A program made the position numbers and the translations under genes. A DNA stretch of 64,000 nucleotides from Lentinus brumalis (Eukaryota; Basidiomycota; Agaricomycetes; Polyporales; Polyporaceae), in assembly GCA_001792895.1 (NCBI GenBank), contig MARA01000020.1, positions 669,913-733,912 on the forward strand. The letters are read 5' to 3'. This document shows positions 22,273 to 35,600 of this stretch, one piece after another. The notes below the pieces were generated by a model. It saw only the letters and a program-made list of their open reading frames with translations. It was not told the DNA's origin and did no database searches. The stretch's first letter is position 1. Each line of letters begins with the position of its first letter.

Positions 22273-24526
22273 ATGAAGTTCAACACACCGCTGCCACAAC
22301 CTCTGCCGAAGGAATGTCAGAAGGCCGCACAGATATGTATGCTCGCTTCACGGATGCATCGCATCGCATCGCTCGTCTAACAACTCCTTGATTATAGTTA
22401 AATCGTTCGTCGACAGCGCCAACAACGGGCTTGACGGCGTACGTTTGCAACATTTTGACATTTACAAGAGATGTGCAGCTGATGTCGCTGCGAATGACGT
22501 AGGTCATACCGCGCACCGTGCTCGAGAATGCGAAGGGGTTCGCCATCTTTACCATCTTCAAGGCCGGGTTCCTCTTCTCCGCGAGGGCAGGGAGTGGGGT
22601 CGTTATCGCCAAGCTAGACGATGGAAGTGAGTACTCGACCGTCACATATATGCCCTCCCTCTCCATAGACGTTGGCCCATCTTCGCTTCCGATCAAGTCT
22701 CCGTCGAGCCGGTTACAAGAGGCATACTACGTCGCTTCTTGTGACCGCGATTTCCGGAGTTTTGGTCCGGACTTCGTGGCGAGACGTTGGCGGTACAGCG
22801 AGCCTTCATCGTACGTGCTCGCATGGACACGTTCGCCTGACGTCACTGGACTGCTTGCGCAGTCCAATTCGACACTATCTTTGGCTCACTGACAAGAACG
22901 CACTTGTTGATTTATGGACGCAATGCTGACATGTTTCAACTGCAGCATGGTCTGCCCCAAGTGCGATAGGCACAGCTGGCTTGGGTGTCGGTGGACAAGC
23001 TGGTGCCGAAATGACGGATTTCCTCGTCGTTCTAAATTCGCGATCGGTACGTTCACGTGTCACTCGGAGAATGACGCATTATCTCTGACTCGTATTGCAG
23101 GCAGTCGTAAGTAGCTCCGTACTGCGCCGTAGTGGGAGTGCTACTCACGGTGCGCACAGAAATCCTTCATGTCGGCCGGTTCCCTCACGCTCGGCGGCAA
23201 CCTCAGCGTCGCCATCGGCCCACTGGGACGCAATGGTGAAGCCTCCGGCTCGCTCAACACAAGCGGCAAGGTTGCAGCGATGTACAGCTACTCCAAGACC
23301 CGGGGACTTTTCGGTGGCGTCTCGATAGAGGGCTCCGTGATCGTCGAGCGCCAGGACGCGAACGCGCAGGCGTACCACGCAGACGTGTCCGCGAAGCAGC
23401 TGTTGAGCGGGGCCATTCCGCCCCCAGAGTGGGCGTCGCCGCTGATCAAGACTCTCGAGTCGTGCACCGGGCTGCCTGGCGGCCGCAGGTGGGTCGAGGA
23501 GCTCCATTCCAACCGTCCACGCGACCCGTATATGTTCGGCAGCATGGAGAGTCCCGGCAACGAGGGCAGCCCATCTGGCAGTCGGTACTTCCCAGAGAGC
23601 CCGAGTACATCCAACAGCAAGCTGTCGAAGAAGAACAAGTCCAAGGCAAGCAGCATCTCGTTCCCACCCGTAAACTGGGGCCGGCGAAAGAGCAGCGGCT
23701 CGTATTTCTCGGAGTTTCACGAGCCCGAGCGTGCGCCCCGCCCGGCTGATGCGGAGGCGTCCACCCCGTCTCCGAACCTCTCACCTGAGGATAGACCGTC
23801 GCCTCGTCTCGGCCGCGCACTCAACCCCGCCACTGGTTTTTTCGAGACCAAATTTCAGTCAGACTATGTCTCGGAGGACCAGCTGAGGCAGCATCCCCCA
23901 CTCGGCCGCCGCGATCCACCGCCCGTCGCGAAGCCGCCTACCTCGCAGGAGGAGCGCTGGGAGCCTGGCAGTCCCTTCAACGACCTGCCGCCGTTCAACC
24001 AGGCGCGGTCAAACATGTCCGACGCGACGAGCCACCGCCGTGCGTTCAGCGCCTACGCCCCGTCTAGCTCCAGTGGGAGTCGGAACCCCTTTGACGCACA
24101 AACGCGGGACGCGAACGGTTTCGGGGAAGACGAAGACCTGCTCGGGCTCGGGGACGCGGCGGGAGGCCGGGGAGCGGGATCGTCGACTCTTGGGCGCAAC
24201 AGCAGCCTGTCGAGCGGGAAGCCGAAGCTTGCGCCGAAGGCGGAGCTGACGCGCCCGCTGCTGCCGCACGAGGGCGTCGCGCGCGCGATCGCGCTATTTG
24301 ACTTCAAGGCTGTCCAGGTGCGTGTTTCCAAGTGCGTGTCGGGGGTTGTGGCACGGGTGTTAATCACGATCTGCGGTCTGCTGCTGCGCAGCCGGGCGAC
24401 CTGTCGTTCCAAAAGGGGCAAGTTATCACGGTCACGGAGAAGAGCGAGGACACGAATACGTGGTGGAGGGGCAGGGTGGATGGCGCCGAGGGGATATTTC
24501 CGGCTAACTTTGTGGAGGTCGTTTGA
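22273..24526 (+). CDS. Ysc84/SH3YL1-like protein (SYLF domain + SH3)
   Basis: Actin-patch/endocytosis adaptor. The start ATG at 22273 gives MKFNTPLPQPLPKECQKAA. Small exons encode the lipid- and actin-binding SYLF/Ysc84 domain: VKSFVDSANNGLDG, VLENAKGFAIFTIFKAGFLF, GSGVVIAKLDDG, AGAEMTDFLVVLNSR, SLTLGGNLSVAIGPLGRNGE, and YSKTRGLFGGVSIEGSVIVE. A disordered Ser/Pro region of about 250 residues follows. A C-terminal SH3 domain is split by one intron: ARAIALFDFKAVQ, then PGDLSFQKGQVITV and GAEGIFPANFVEVV, ending at 24526. Domain order matches yeast Ysc84/Lsb3, which bind Las17/WASP through the SH3. No frame break is seen. Confidence 0.93.
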
Positions 24527-26777
24527 AGACCATGCGGGCACGCGGGTTTGTTGTTCAGCCCGGGTGGTGGCGTGCGGGATCCGTAGGAGGGAATCTGTCA
24601 TCTCGCGCTTGGTTGTGTCTATTGCGAGGCGGTTGTCTGCTTGAGCTGACCACTTGTACCATATGTACCCTTAACCGCATGCAGCATGCAGACTCGTGTA
24701 TACAACTTTGGATTGTACTCAATGTAGCTAGGTACTGGTCGCTTTGGAATGTATGCTCTCCTGGTTGAGATGTCGTAACGTTGGTAAACCGTGACGACGG
24801 TTTAAGGTGGTCTCTCGTAAGTAAACAGATCCGTATACCGGACCTCAGGGAGATACTGCGGTCTCAATAGATTGGGTTCAACGGAATGACCGCTGCTTGC
24901 CCGAATAGGAGCGATGCAAAGCTTCGTATATTGTGACTGGACGCTGCAGGCAAGATCTCGTAAGGAGTGAATGAAGACCAACATACCGGATCTCAGCGTG
25001 TTGCGGCCAGACACGGTGAACGGCAGCTCGTTTTGCCTAGGCTGTACGACAGTACTGTGCAGGCCAGAGGACCCAGAGCCGTTGGACGGACCCTTCACGG
25101 CGACGTGCCATGTAGCGGGTGCGTCGACGCGGTTATGTGCTGTTCGCTGGAGATACGGGTATGGTAAGTCACGGTGGTCCATGCGAGCCGCGTCACCACT
25201 CACTGAACTGGATGCCAAGCAAAACTTGAAGAAACAGCAGTAAACTAGGAAGCCCATAGACGGCTCCGAATCGCACAGCGCCAGCATTGAGGCGGTCTCC
25301 CCAGCGGAACCTCGCAGGAGAACCTTGTCCTCGTCTCTTGGCACTCAATTATGCATGGAGCCGCCGAGCGCTGGAATGGGGAAGGCTTCTCCTCCATGCT
25401 ACCGATACGCTTCCGTGCATGGGCGTACGGATCCAACGGCGTCTAACAGATGATGGTTAACGCGCATGCGTGCTCACTGCTATCTGGACGCCGTCACGTA
25501 ACAGAGGCCGAGCTACGCCGAGGCAGCCTGTCTGTACACAATCATGCGTCCGGCCTAATCGCAAGCATTGTGCCGCTGCGGAGCTGTGGGAGGCCGTCGG
25601 CCATTGGGGACTGCTGTGAGGATGTCTGTTTGCTGTGATACACGTCTCAGGCCACATTGCCAGTCTGCGGACCGAGGAGGTGGCGAGTTGCTGTATTTGT
25701 ATCAGAGTCGGCAGTAAGGTTTGGTTTGGTTGCTCCTCGGAGAGTGTGCCTGAAACAATAACCTTGTTCAACGAGCGCAGTAGAGGGAGACCATGCCAAC
25801 TGGAACCCACATACCTTACAGCAGGGACATTCTCCGATGCCAAGGCATTTGTTCTTCAATTTCGCGTTGAGCGTATGTCGGTGCCAAAGTGATGGATGTC
25901 GATCCCTTCTGCCAAGCCAGCTGTCGTCGGCTTTGCTAGGCGGGATTCGCATGTGCAGGTCTTCGAAAAATACTGGATGTCCCTGACAGGTCTTCGCGAA
26001 GCCGCCGAAGCAATCGGGGAAAGGCCGCGTTACGACAGGGATTAGTGGAGATTACCTACCCCCGGATCCGACTCCGACGCTCATGGAGGTGGATAGTGGG
26101 AAGCAACCGGCGGTACGAGATAGTTGAACGCGCGTGGTGGATGTGTATTCCGCGGGTGCATTCTTAGAACATCGATATTGCACATCGAGACAGACTACCG
26201 AGGGTCGCAGTGACACCTCGCGGAGACGCTGTGAACATTGGATACGGTCGGTAGAGGGATTGGTCAAGAGGGCGCTGCACTCACCGCCGACTGAATGGCT
26301 CGTACGCTCGAGGTACTGCGTGGAGGAGCATCAGGGCAAACCTGGACATGGACATGATGCTCCATGCGTTTGGGCTGTCGCGGTATCGATATCGCTGCGC
26401 TTACTGCAGTCCTCTGCGGGGACATGTTGGCCTGATTATTGCTAGCATTCACGCCGGTTCTCACGGGACGTGCATGTAGGACGAGCGCGCCAATGTTGCA
26501 ATCGAGAACGAGACCTATGAGCAAGTCTTGCTGTAGGTCCCCGCCGCAACATGAGGTGGCCTGGCGTCGTCGACGACGACGTGGAGGACGACTCCCGACG
26601 CGTCCGAGTCGCGGGCGTCGGGGTGTCGGGGCACAGCATGGTGGCACTGGGCGCTCCGCCTCCGCATGCGGTGAGAAGCCTCAGAAGGAATATACGCAAA
26701 GTGGTCCGATGCCCCGGGCGCCTGTGCGCAGACATGCAGCCCGGCTCGTTGTTATACAGCCCCTGCTTCCTGCCACC
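24527..26777. other. 2.25-kb intergenic region
   Basis: No exon chain with consistent phase could be supported on either strand. Frames at 24971-25243 (+) and 24802-25344 (-) are open but lack recognisable sequence. It may hold the long promoter of the downstream transcription factor gene. Confidence 0.45.
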
Positions 26778-29700
26778 ATGTCCACTCCGCCCCCGTCCGA
26801 GAGCTCGAGCTCGTCGTCTACGAACTCGCCCTCTCCGTCCACCCCCCACGCCGAGCTCAAGGCCGACCCCAGCGAAACCCTCGAGTTTCTGCTCCAGACG
26901 ATGGCCGCACACGCCCATGGCCAGGCCCAGCACGAGCCGTCCTTCGACGAGGCATCCCAGCCTGACTGGTCCCAGCTCTCCGCATGGGCTGCACAGCAGC
27001 AGGACCAGAAGCTTGACCTCGGTGCGGACTTCAACTTCTCCTTCCCATGGACCTCGACTTCGACCCAAACATGGCCGTCGACCCGAGCGCACTCCAGTTC
27101 ACAACCATCTTCGACCAGTCCGCCTTCGCACTTCCGCCCAATGAGACACCGTACATCATGAACAACGAGATGGTTCCCAACCAGCATCACATGCTCTTCC
27201 CCACCGCAGAGGACTTCGTCATGTCCTCGCACATCGAGCCTGGTACCGGTCGCCGACTCAGCGTCACTTCATCCTCGTCCTCCTCCGGTGCCTCTTTGTC
27301 TCCTGTCATGGAGCCCGCATCGGCTGTGCCGGGTTCCCCTCCATCACACGTCAACCTCAGTGACCCGGCGTCGGAGCTCGCCCACCGCGTCCGTCAAATG
27401 GCCGGCGTCACCCTCGCGGTTCCGGTCAGCGCGCAGGTACAGCAGCTAGCCGCTGCTGGCGGGCAGGCGAAGCTCCCCATTCCCCGTCTCAAGCAGAGCC
27501 CTACTCCGGTCCCCGCTCCCAAGCGGAGCGCGAAGCTGTCGCCTCCACCGTCGGACTCCGGCTCTCCCCCGGCGTCCTCGTCCTCGTCTTCTGCCGCTAG
27601 TCCCCCCGCCGAACAGGCCCAGTTTCCTGCGGAGGCCCCTCAACCGCCACCCACGCAGACTGTCATTGGTCGGCCGAAAACGAGCCATACGACGATCGAG
27701 CGACGATATCGGACGAACCTTAATGCTCGGATCACCGGCCTGAAACAATCTGTCCCCGCACTGCGCGTTCTCGAGACCAAGGCCGGTGTTCCAAGCCCTT
27801 GGAACGATGTAGTGGACGCTCGGGGTTTCGTCGACGGCGTCAAAGTCGCACGCAAAATGAGCAAGGCTAACATTCTCGGTAAAGCCACCGAATATATCCG
27901 GTATGTCACGCGTCGTCTGCTGCATTCGGTCAAGAAGTTCATTATGTTTTTCAGAGTGCTGAAGAAGCGCGAATCGCGTCTCAGGCGTGAGCAGGATGGG
28001 CTGAAAACTCTCATTGCCGGGCTCGTTGGTGGCCCCGCGTTGCTCAAGGAGTGGGAACGGGAATGGCGAGAGCGCTTTGGTGGAGACGAGAAGGATGAGA
28101 TCGAAGACGATGATGTTGCGGGTGGCAGTGACGACGAGGAGGGTGATGGCGACGACAGCGAGGGCGAGGATGACGAGGGCCGTGCGCGGAAGAGAGCCAA
28201 GGTCGCGAAGGCGGCCAAGAAGGAGAAGCCGTACAGACCACCACCGCCGCCACCTATTCCTGGTGCCCCTGGTGCTGTCCCAGAGAAGCGCAAGCGGGGC
28301 CGCCCACGCAAGGTCCCCTTGCCTCCCGTCTCGACAGATGTATCTGCTAATGTCACCCCGGCCCCCACCAATGCTCCTCCGATCTACCCGACAGACCAGC
28401 CTTTGCAAGATGCATTCATGGAAGTCAAGACGGAGCACGGTACACAGCCACAGCAGCAGCAGTATCTCCTCGCCGTCTTTGCGTTCTTCTCGGTCTTCAA
28501 TTCTCCCCTGACCTCTTCATACCGCTCGCATGCTTCCGCTCCCGCGCAGCCTCACCACGGGACTGTCCTCATACCTCACAGTCCCACGCAGACGCAGGTC
28601 CCCGTGCCATCGTCCGCTGGCTATGGCCTGCACGAGGTCGTTCAAGCGGCGCACTTGCTCGTCTCAACACTCGTGTTCTTCTATGTCATCGTCCCATGGC
28701 TCTCTGGCACTCTGCGGAACTCTGGCATCATTTCCAAGGTTGCATCTCTCTTCGCTCGTTCAAGTTGCGATGGACCTTCTTCATCGACGTCTAGCTCTAT
28801 GATCAAGCGGAACGAGCACGTCCGTACCGCTCTCACGCACGCGCTTTCACCAGCAGCCCGTGGTTCAGTGGACGAGCCCGCTCAACTCCGCGCTTCGCTC
28901 GGTGTCTCCACTGGCATCCTTGGCCTTCTCCAAAGCGTCATCAAGGCTGCTCGCCGGGATCGTGGCATTGAGATCAACCAGCTTGAGCAACGCGCCTGGG
29001 TTCGTCTAGGCGAGCTTATTGCCTTTGATGGTGAGTGGATTTCAGGCAGTGTTGAAAGACAAGGCTCTTGACACGTCTTGTTTAGGCACTGTCGGCAACA
29101 CCACGCGTCTGCAGACGTTCTGGTGTATGTCCTGGCACATATCTACCTTTGCCGCCTCCACCATGGACCTGTCTACCCTCGCTCTCATCATCCGTCCCGT
29201 CTCCAACGCTAAGGCCAGTGAGCTCTGGGAGCGCGCTCGTCGCCGGGAGTACCTCCGCGCACATGAGAAGATCGTGTTGAACAACATGAGCGTCGAGGGT
29301 GCTGCGGACTGGCTCGCCAAGTGGCGCAAGTGGCACGATACTGAGCGCAAGGGACGCTGCACGGCATGCGAGAAGCGCACTCCTCTTGGTGTTCTCGCTG
29401 CGATCCTCATCCGGGAGCGTCTTCGGAAGCACGCCGCATCCCTCTTCGTCCGCACGGTTGTCCGGGCCGAGAACGCGTCCCGCCGTGCCTACGCGTGCGA
29501 GGATGACTGCGACGAGCCGTCATACGCATATGACGCAGACAAGGACCTGAAGGAGGAACAGGAGCGCAAGGAGACTGTCGAGGCAGGCAAGTCGATCGGC
29601 GGCCGCACCGCGGAGCTCGCGATGCTCCTTGATCGCATCTGGGACACCGGCTTCTGCTCGCAGGAGGACCTGCTCCCCCCACGACCGAGACACGCGCACT

Positions 29701-30176
29701 GCGACTCACACGGGCGGAGTCCCGACGTCGACGTCGACTGCGAGGACGATCAGGACCTCGCGAGTCAGGACGAGGCGGAGATCCGTGCTCTCCTCACTGC
29801 GACGCTCATCTACCGCCGTATCTTCCCCTCGACGATCCCCGCGTGCGCACCATCGTCCGCTGGGGGTGCGCCTGCTTTCATCCTGAGCCCGCCCCCGTCC
29901 CCGAGCAGGAAGAACGCGCAGCTGCACATGGCGCTGCGCACTGCCTTGGGATCGCCGGCGTTCGATTGCGGGGCGGACGATGGACGTCTCGAGGACCCGA
30001 GCTGGGCGCTGCGCTCGAGGATGCGCGGGACCGCGTCGTCGACATGCTCGTTGACTTCGAGCGTGCGTGCCGGAGAGGAGGGCGGTCGTTTGATTAGGCC
30101 GCGGGCTGCCTGCGATCTGACGGAGGTTTTAGACTTTACTTATGACATCTTCCGCCCCTGCATGGGTATTGGGTAA
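26778..30176 (+). CDS. SREBP-like (Sre1) bHLH-zip factor with membrane segments
   Basis: Likely membrane-tethered sterol/oxygen regulator. The start at 26778 (GCCACCATG) opens an acidic, Ser-rich N-terminus (DPSETLEFLLQTMAAHAHG). The bHLH has TTIERRYRTNLNARI, with the Tyr typical of SREBP basic regions, and SKANILGKATEYIR. A 57-nt intron joins it to the zipper (VLKKRESRLRREQDGL). After an acidic/basic linker, hydrophobic segments follow (YLLAVFAFFSVF; VVQAAHLLVSTLVFFYVIVP), then a long C-terminal region in two exons. Two frame problems: the frame changes at 27045-27047, where one more C would join FNFSFP to MDLDFDPN, and near 30000 the alternative frame (LEDARDRVVDMLVDFERACR, stop 30097) looks more protein-like than the continuing one (stop 30176). 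The luminal and C-terminal halves fit Sre1 but not at high resolution. Confidence 0.85.
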
Positions 30177-30996
30177 TGTGTTCTTGTAGACTTTCTCCTT
30201 GCTTGTGTGCTGAGTACGTGTTGAGTAGTGCTGAGTACTGATCGTCTTGACTAGCGCTATGTTTTGAGTTATACTGTTACGCTGCCTCGTCCTCTATTCG
30301 TATTTCTATGTAGTGAGCTTGTACGCTATGATTGAGGAGAAATGGATTCTGAAATTGGCACTGCCTTCCCTTGGCCGTTCCACTTGAGAGTCTGGATGTC
30401 GTATATGAGTGGCCTTGCTCTGGATTTCGGTCGGAGAAGGCGGCTAGCGCGCCCTCATGAACGGCGATTGGTTTTGGAACAAGCCGCCACGACCTGCAAC
30501 TTCCACCATGTCTGCCACGTTGAGGGCCCGGTTTCCTAGCACTCTAGCACGAGAATCTCTCCTGCCATGTCCGCCCATCGGACGCATGTCTTCCCCTCTC
30601 TCCAAACACATTTTCTTCTACATCTCGGATCAATTTTGTACTTGGCCGTATTTGGCTCTGTGGGCGGATTGCGAAGTTTGAATTTATGGCGTCGGATTCA
30701 GGCTTCCTTATCGTACTGCCTCCTTCTGCATCTCCGTGGGCATGTTTCATGCTGCATCGGGCTTGGTGCTACATCTATCTGACGTGTTCATCCACAGGTG
30801 ACCCATGAGAAGGAGTATGTCCGGGAAAAACACGCACACAATCTGCCAGTCCGGGGCTTTAAATGCTGCTGCGCTTTGCCGTTCCTGCCATACACCCCCG
30901 ACCCAACAGGCACGAGTCCCTCGGAGTCCCCCTCGTCGATAGTACTTATTGTCTCAGCCATACACTTCTCCACACCGGAACTCCCAGAATACCATC
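30177..30996. other. Intergenic, no supported gene
   Basis: 3' flank of the SREBP-like gene and 5' flank of the small orphan. Several overlapping short frames show no conserved content. A TTTAAATG box lies near 30858. Confidence 0.5.
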
Positions 30997-31506
30997 ATGG
31001 CTCAACGACAACCGGTAGTGGACTCGCGTCTAGTGGTCGGAGGCATCTACATCATGGTATTCCTCCGTGATACCCCTGACAATTTCCATTGGGCACTGTA
31101 CCACCACCTCACCGAGTCGTCTGGCACCAAATACCACATCAAGGGTATTGGCGTTGCGTGGATTGCGGACCATGGCACGACCTCTGGTTTCATGCGCTCC
31201 ATGTACCTTATCGGTGTAATGCGGATCGGCTATTGCGCCCCGCAGGACTACCTCAAGGTCGATACGATAGTGCGTTCGGTCCCCACAGACCAGGCACCAC
31301 CGGGATACAATAGCCTCACCTGCCGCACCAGGGCGCTGCACGTCGTGCGCCTACTCGGGAGCGGCAGCAACGAATATGTCCGGTGCAACGACATCGGTAC
31401 ACTCGAGCAGGAGGTCACGAAGGGGCGGGCGGAGAATTACGATAGTGCTTATGTCAACGAGCAGCCGCGTCCCATTGAGAATTCCAAGGTCTGCCAGTTG
31501 GATTAA
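30997..31506 (+). CDS. Small orphan protein (169 aa), intronless
   Basis: A single open frame from ATG 30997 (ACCATCATGG context) to 31506. The sequence (RLVVGGIYIMVFLRDTP; FHWALYHHLTESSGTKYHI; GVAWIADHG) suggests a small globular beta-rich fold like the short HWA.. proteins expanded in Agaricomycetes. I cannot name the family. There is no signal peptide or membrane segment. It marks the transition from the conserved arm to the transposon-rich arm. Confidence 0.6.
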   Translation: MAQRQPVVDSRLVVGGIYIMVFLRDTPDNFHWALYHHLTESSGTKYHIKGIGVAWIADHGTTSGFMRSMYLIGVMRIGYCAPQDYLKVDTIVRSVPTDQAPPGYNSLTCRTRALHVVRLLGSGSNEYVRCNDIGTLEQEVTKGRAENYDSAYVNEQPRPIENSKVCQLD

Positions 31507-32657
31507 GGTGCCCCTTCACATCTGCAGCTACATGTCGATCGTCTCTGACCTCGCTTCGTTACAGATCCGGCGCCCATTCGTGAGCGGCCAGCGAAGGCTC
31601 CAAGGACCTGGAACTACGAGTCTGTACTGTTGCTTTACCACGACGCACCAATCGCCGCACTCGCACTACTTACATCCTTCCCTTCCAGGTCCCTAGGGCC
31701 TAGGCCGTCGGGCGGTGCTTCCTATACAGTATTTTGTTCCTGCTTGTACTATTAGCCCCAAATGAATGTGCTGGATTCTGTCTCGTAACGACGAATCGGA
31801 TGTGAACTGTTCATACTCAAGCCTGGTGGATTTCGGCGTGCCGCAACCTGTCAGTCGCTGGACCGAGCTTCCTCCGGCCTAAGGAGCGACGGGCTCGAAG
31901 GCTTGGGAAGATGGCGGTCAATTCCTGGGCTATGAAATAGAACAGGTTCTTGTATGCAAGAATCACGCCGCATGTGACCGTCACATCACGCCCACGTGCA
32001 GTAACACTGTGACTCTGTGCAATGATGATCGCGCTGATGATCTTGTTGTGCACAATTCCCACGATCTCCATATATATGGCGTGAACTGAGGGCACCGCCA
32101 TCCTCGTTCTTTCCCTGTCTACACCATGCCGATGCTACCTAGCTCTCGCACAATCTGTCCCGCTGTCCGAAGGAGGTCCTCAGGAGGTGCGTCCATCGTG
32201 TCTCCGTTCCTGCAGGTTGCGCGGGGCTATTCCCCCGTGCAAACTGATAGACCCGTAGGAGCAATTGCTCAGTCGTTAATGTCCATGGATAATCACACAG
32301 TTCCGATGTCCGCCACGTTGGGTACGTTCGTTTCCTGTCTTGAATCCTCTCCTGGACGATGGCTCATGTCATTTTTGCAGGGCCGTGTCGCAACATTGGT
32401 GCTGACGGTCTGTCATCATATACCGAGGTTGGGGGGGGCCTAGGTTCGTCTGTTGTATTCGTCTCTGAATATATTGCTCATGTGTAGTACATGCAGAACC
32501 TCAACAGACCGCAGGCTCTTCCATGGACATGCATGGTGAGTGCTTCGCCCTGCTTTACACGGCCTAGACGCTGACCGGATGTTCAGTAGACCCTCCTTCG
32601 AATGGTGGATTATCTGCGGTAGCTTCATCGGGTGAAGCATGTGCTAATGGTGCGTTT
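31507..32657. other. Intergenic leading into the Helitron
   Basis: No gene is supported. It contains one copy of the hairpin core at 32217-32242. A palindrome-rich stretch with GTGACCGTCACATCACG lies near 31974-31990. The 5' terminus of the Helitron is expected somewhere here or just downstream but could not be fixed. Confidence 0.45.
32217..32242 (-). repeat. Hairpin core copy 1 (CTATT orientation)
   Basis: TTGCGCGGGG, loop CTATT, CCCCCGTGCAA: an imperfect stem-loop on the left side of the Helitron. It is the reverse-orientation form of the core seen five more times in the window. Confidence 0.75.
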
Positions 32658-35600
32658 GTGAATCTCGCTGCCTCATGTGTCGCTCTTGCTGATGTCCTCT
32701 TTTTCATGCGCCCTTTGTGGCAATCACTCGTTATAACTCGTTATCACTCGTTATTGCTCGTTATCACTCGTTATAATATGTTGCACGTTATAATATGTTG
32801 CACGTCGTCGCTCGTTATTGCTCGTTGTGATATGTTGCCCGTCATCACTCGTCTTCGGTTGTTGCACGTTGGTGTTCTCTGTGCTCGGGTATATCTCAAT
32901 ATATTTCCTTGGCATCATCGCGTCTCATCTGCTTCACGCTTGGAAGGTGTTTCTGCGGTGTATCTTAACCTCCAAGGTGGAAAGTTGCGTGCCACGCCTC
33001 GCAACATCACGTCAGCTCATCTCGATATTCTCTTCAAATTCAAGTCAGCGAATACTTCTGCGGTAAGCCATGCGACAAGCGCATATGCGAAGGCTGGGGA
33101 AATGGTAGTTCGTGGCCCGCTGCGCGACATCCTTGGTATGTATAACCACTGGTTTGCTACTGAGCTACGCACCCTGACACGTTGTCACAAGATCGACGGG
33201 GTATCTCGTAAGACTCAGGATGAGTTGTTGGCTGTTATTCAAGAGCACATTTGCAGTGACGTCTGTTCATCTTTTGAGTATATATTTTCCGTGCTGTCTG
33301 CTCCCCGTCCGAATGTCAAGCCAAAGCCCCGAGATGCCAACGGGGAACCACATCCACCACCACAGAGAACAGACACACTGTCCTCCACACGTCAGCGCGA
33401 AGATCCAGATCACCTCCAAGTGGTTGACGACGTCCTCAAGGACTCGATAATTGCGGAATGGGAAGATGCGATGTCCATGGCTGCGTTGGCAGAATTGGTT
33501 TGTGCTGTATGTGCTAGGTGTACGCCGCCGTCGAATGTCACTGTAATGCATCCTGCCAACGTCGACTTTCATTTACTTCGAAATAACTTGTTACCAGAAC
33601 ATGTGCTGCCTATATCTTACAATCGGATGGCCTATGACGGTGCAATCCTCCACCCAAAGGGATTACTCAATCTGCAGATGAAGGACGGCATCAGGGTATG
33701 CGCTGAATGTCAGCATGACTTGGAGAAGGGGGATCTTCCGAAGTATGCTCTAGCCAACTGGCTGTACTACGGACACGAACGGTTGCCCGAGGACGTGAAG
33801 CGAGCGTTCGAAGGGTCTACTCAAGTGGAGCGCATGTTGTATTCTCGTGCTCGGGCCAGTAAGATCTCGTACCGGTTCAGTGATATCCCAGGTCATCCAC
33901 TTGAAGGTACCGATCGACAGACGTCACAAAGGTGTACGAAAGGAAACGTAGCTATTCATCCTCAGGACGCAACCCATTTGAATGATGTCTTACCTCCATG
34001 TCCAGATGTCATTCGAAGCATGGTGTGTGCAGTCTTCATTGGGAAGAGCAAACCGACCGCCAAGAATATCGAGGGGCTGAGACCGGTCTTGGTTCAGAAA
34101 TCCCGCGTGTCAACTGTCATCAATTTTCTGACCGGAAAAACCCACACTATACACCGGATCGTTTGGGTGGTTTCCAAGGGTTCAGCCAGGAGAATCTGGA
34201 TCAGCTGTTTGGGCCAAACACCACTGGTGTGAATGAAGGGGTGCCTTGCGCGATGGAGATAGGTCATATAGAGGTCAATGGTGCAGTCGAGGGTGCAACA
34301 GATAACTACGTACCTGGTGCTGGGGATGTGCCTACGGCTTCTGATACGGAAGATCTCATGGAGAGCGTCGGATACGTGGACGCTGACAATGCACCCCGGA
34401 ACCATAAGGAGATGTCTATGCAAGCCTTATCGCATTGCTTGAAGGGCGGTTCATTCCTGCAGTCTCAAGCTGGCAGCGCCCTTGTCCCTGATTTTCACAA
34501 CCCCGCGCTGCTGTCTTGGTTGTTCCCGCACTTGGATCCATGGGGTATCGGTGGGTTCCATGAGCCGCAGCGCATTCGTCATCTCAGTTTGGATCAGCAA
34601 CTGAAATATCTCCTCATGGTCGATGGTTCACCTTTCAGGAATGATCCTGACTTTGCATTCGTGTATTACAACATCAGTCAGAAGAAAGCTGTCTATGATT
34701 CTGTAAGTTTCCGCGTGTCGGCATCCCAACGCGAGCGTGTAGTCGCTGATTTGCTCAGGGTGAACGTGCAGAAGCTGGACCAGATAGCGGAAAGTTTCAA
34801 GTTGAACCCGGCGTATAAGCCGCGAGACGATGAGGAGAAGGGTATCATGCGGCTTCTGCGACAGGTGAACACCGTGTCCTACGACGTACCGGGCTCCAAT
34901 GGGCACAAGTTGGCCATGCGTAACCAGATCCGGGGTCTCATTAATTTTCAGGGCCCTCCGACCTTGTTCATCACGTTGAATCCGTCTGATCGGGACCACC
35001 CCCTTGTTCGTTTTTACGCGAGTCATGAAATTGGTGCGGAACCTGAGAACCATTTGCGCGGCGACTCGGAACTGTCCCGATGGCAGCGCGGTGTCATCGC
35101 TGCAAATAATCCTTCAGCATGCGCAAAATTCTTCGATAAGATGATGACGAACTTCATACAGGTCGTGTTGCGCTACGGCCGTCCTGGAAGGGTCTGTTTG
35201 GCAGATGTAAGGGGTATTACGGGACCGTGGAGGCACAAGGACGGGGCACCTTGCATTGTCATATGCTGATTTGGTTAGACGGGCACTTACCTCCGCAGAA
35301 GTTACGGGACAAGATGGCATCAGATGAGACATATCGTGAACGGATGTTTAAGTGGTTGGAGTCCGTCATACAGTGTGAGTTGCCAGGAACTGAATCAGTT
35401 GTTCCGGAGGAACCTGGCAAGCCGTTGCGTCGTCCAGAACGCGAGCCCGGCGCCGTACACCCGGGAGCTGCCGCCGCGCCATCTGTCAAGTCCTTTGAAC
35501 GACGTGCTGAGTTCGAAGCGGCCTACCACGCATCTGTTACGGCTCTGGTCAGGGAATTCAATTGGCATGAGCACAGCAGTACATGCTTCAAATACGTCGC

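Noticed and set aside
24802..25344. 180-codon minus-strand frame
   Set aside because: No splice partners, no recognisable domains, and its composition resembles the surrounding intergenic DNA.
27446..28438. 330-codon minus-strand frame opposite the SREBP-like gene
   Set aside because: Antisense shadow of the bHLH/acidic coding region, with no conserved sequence.
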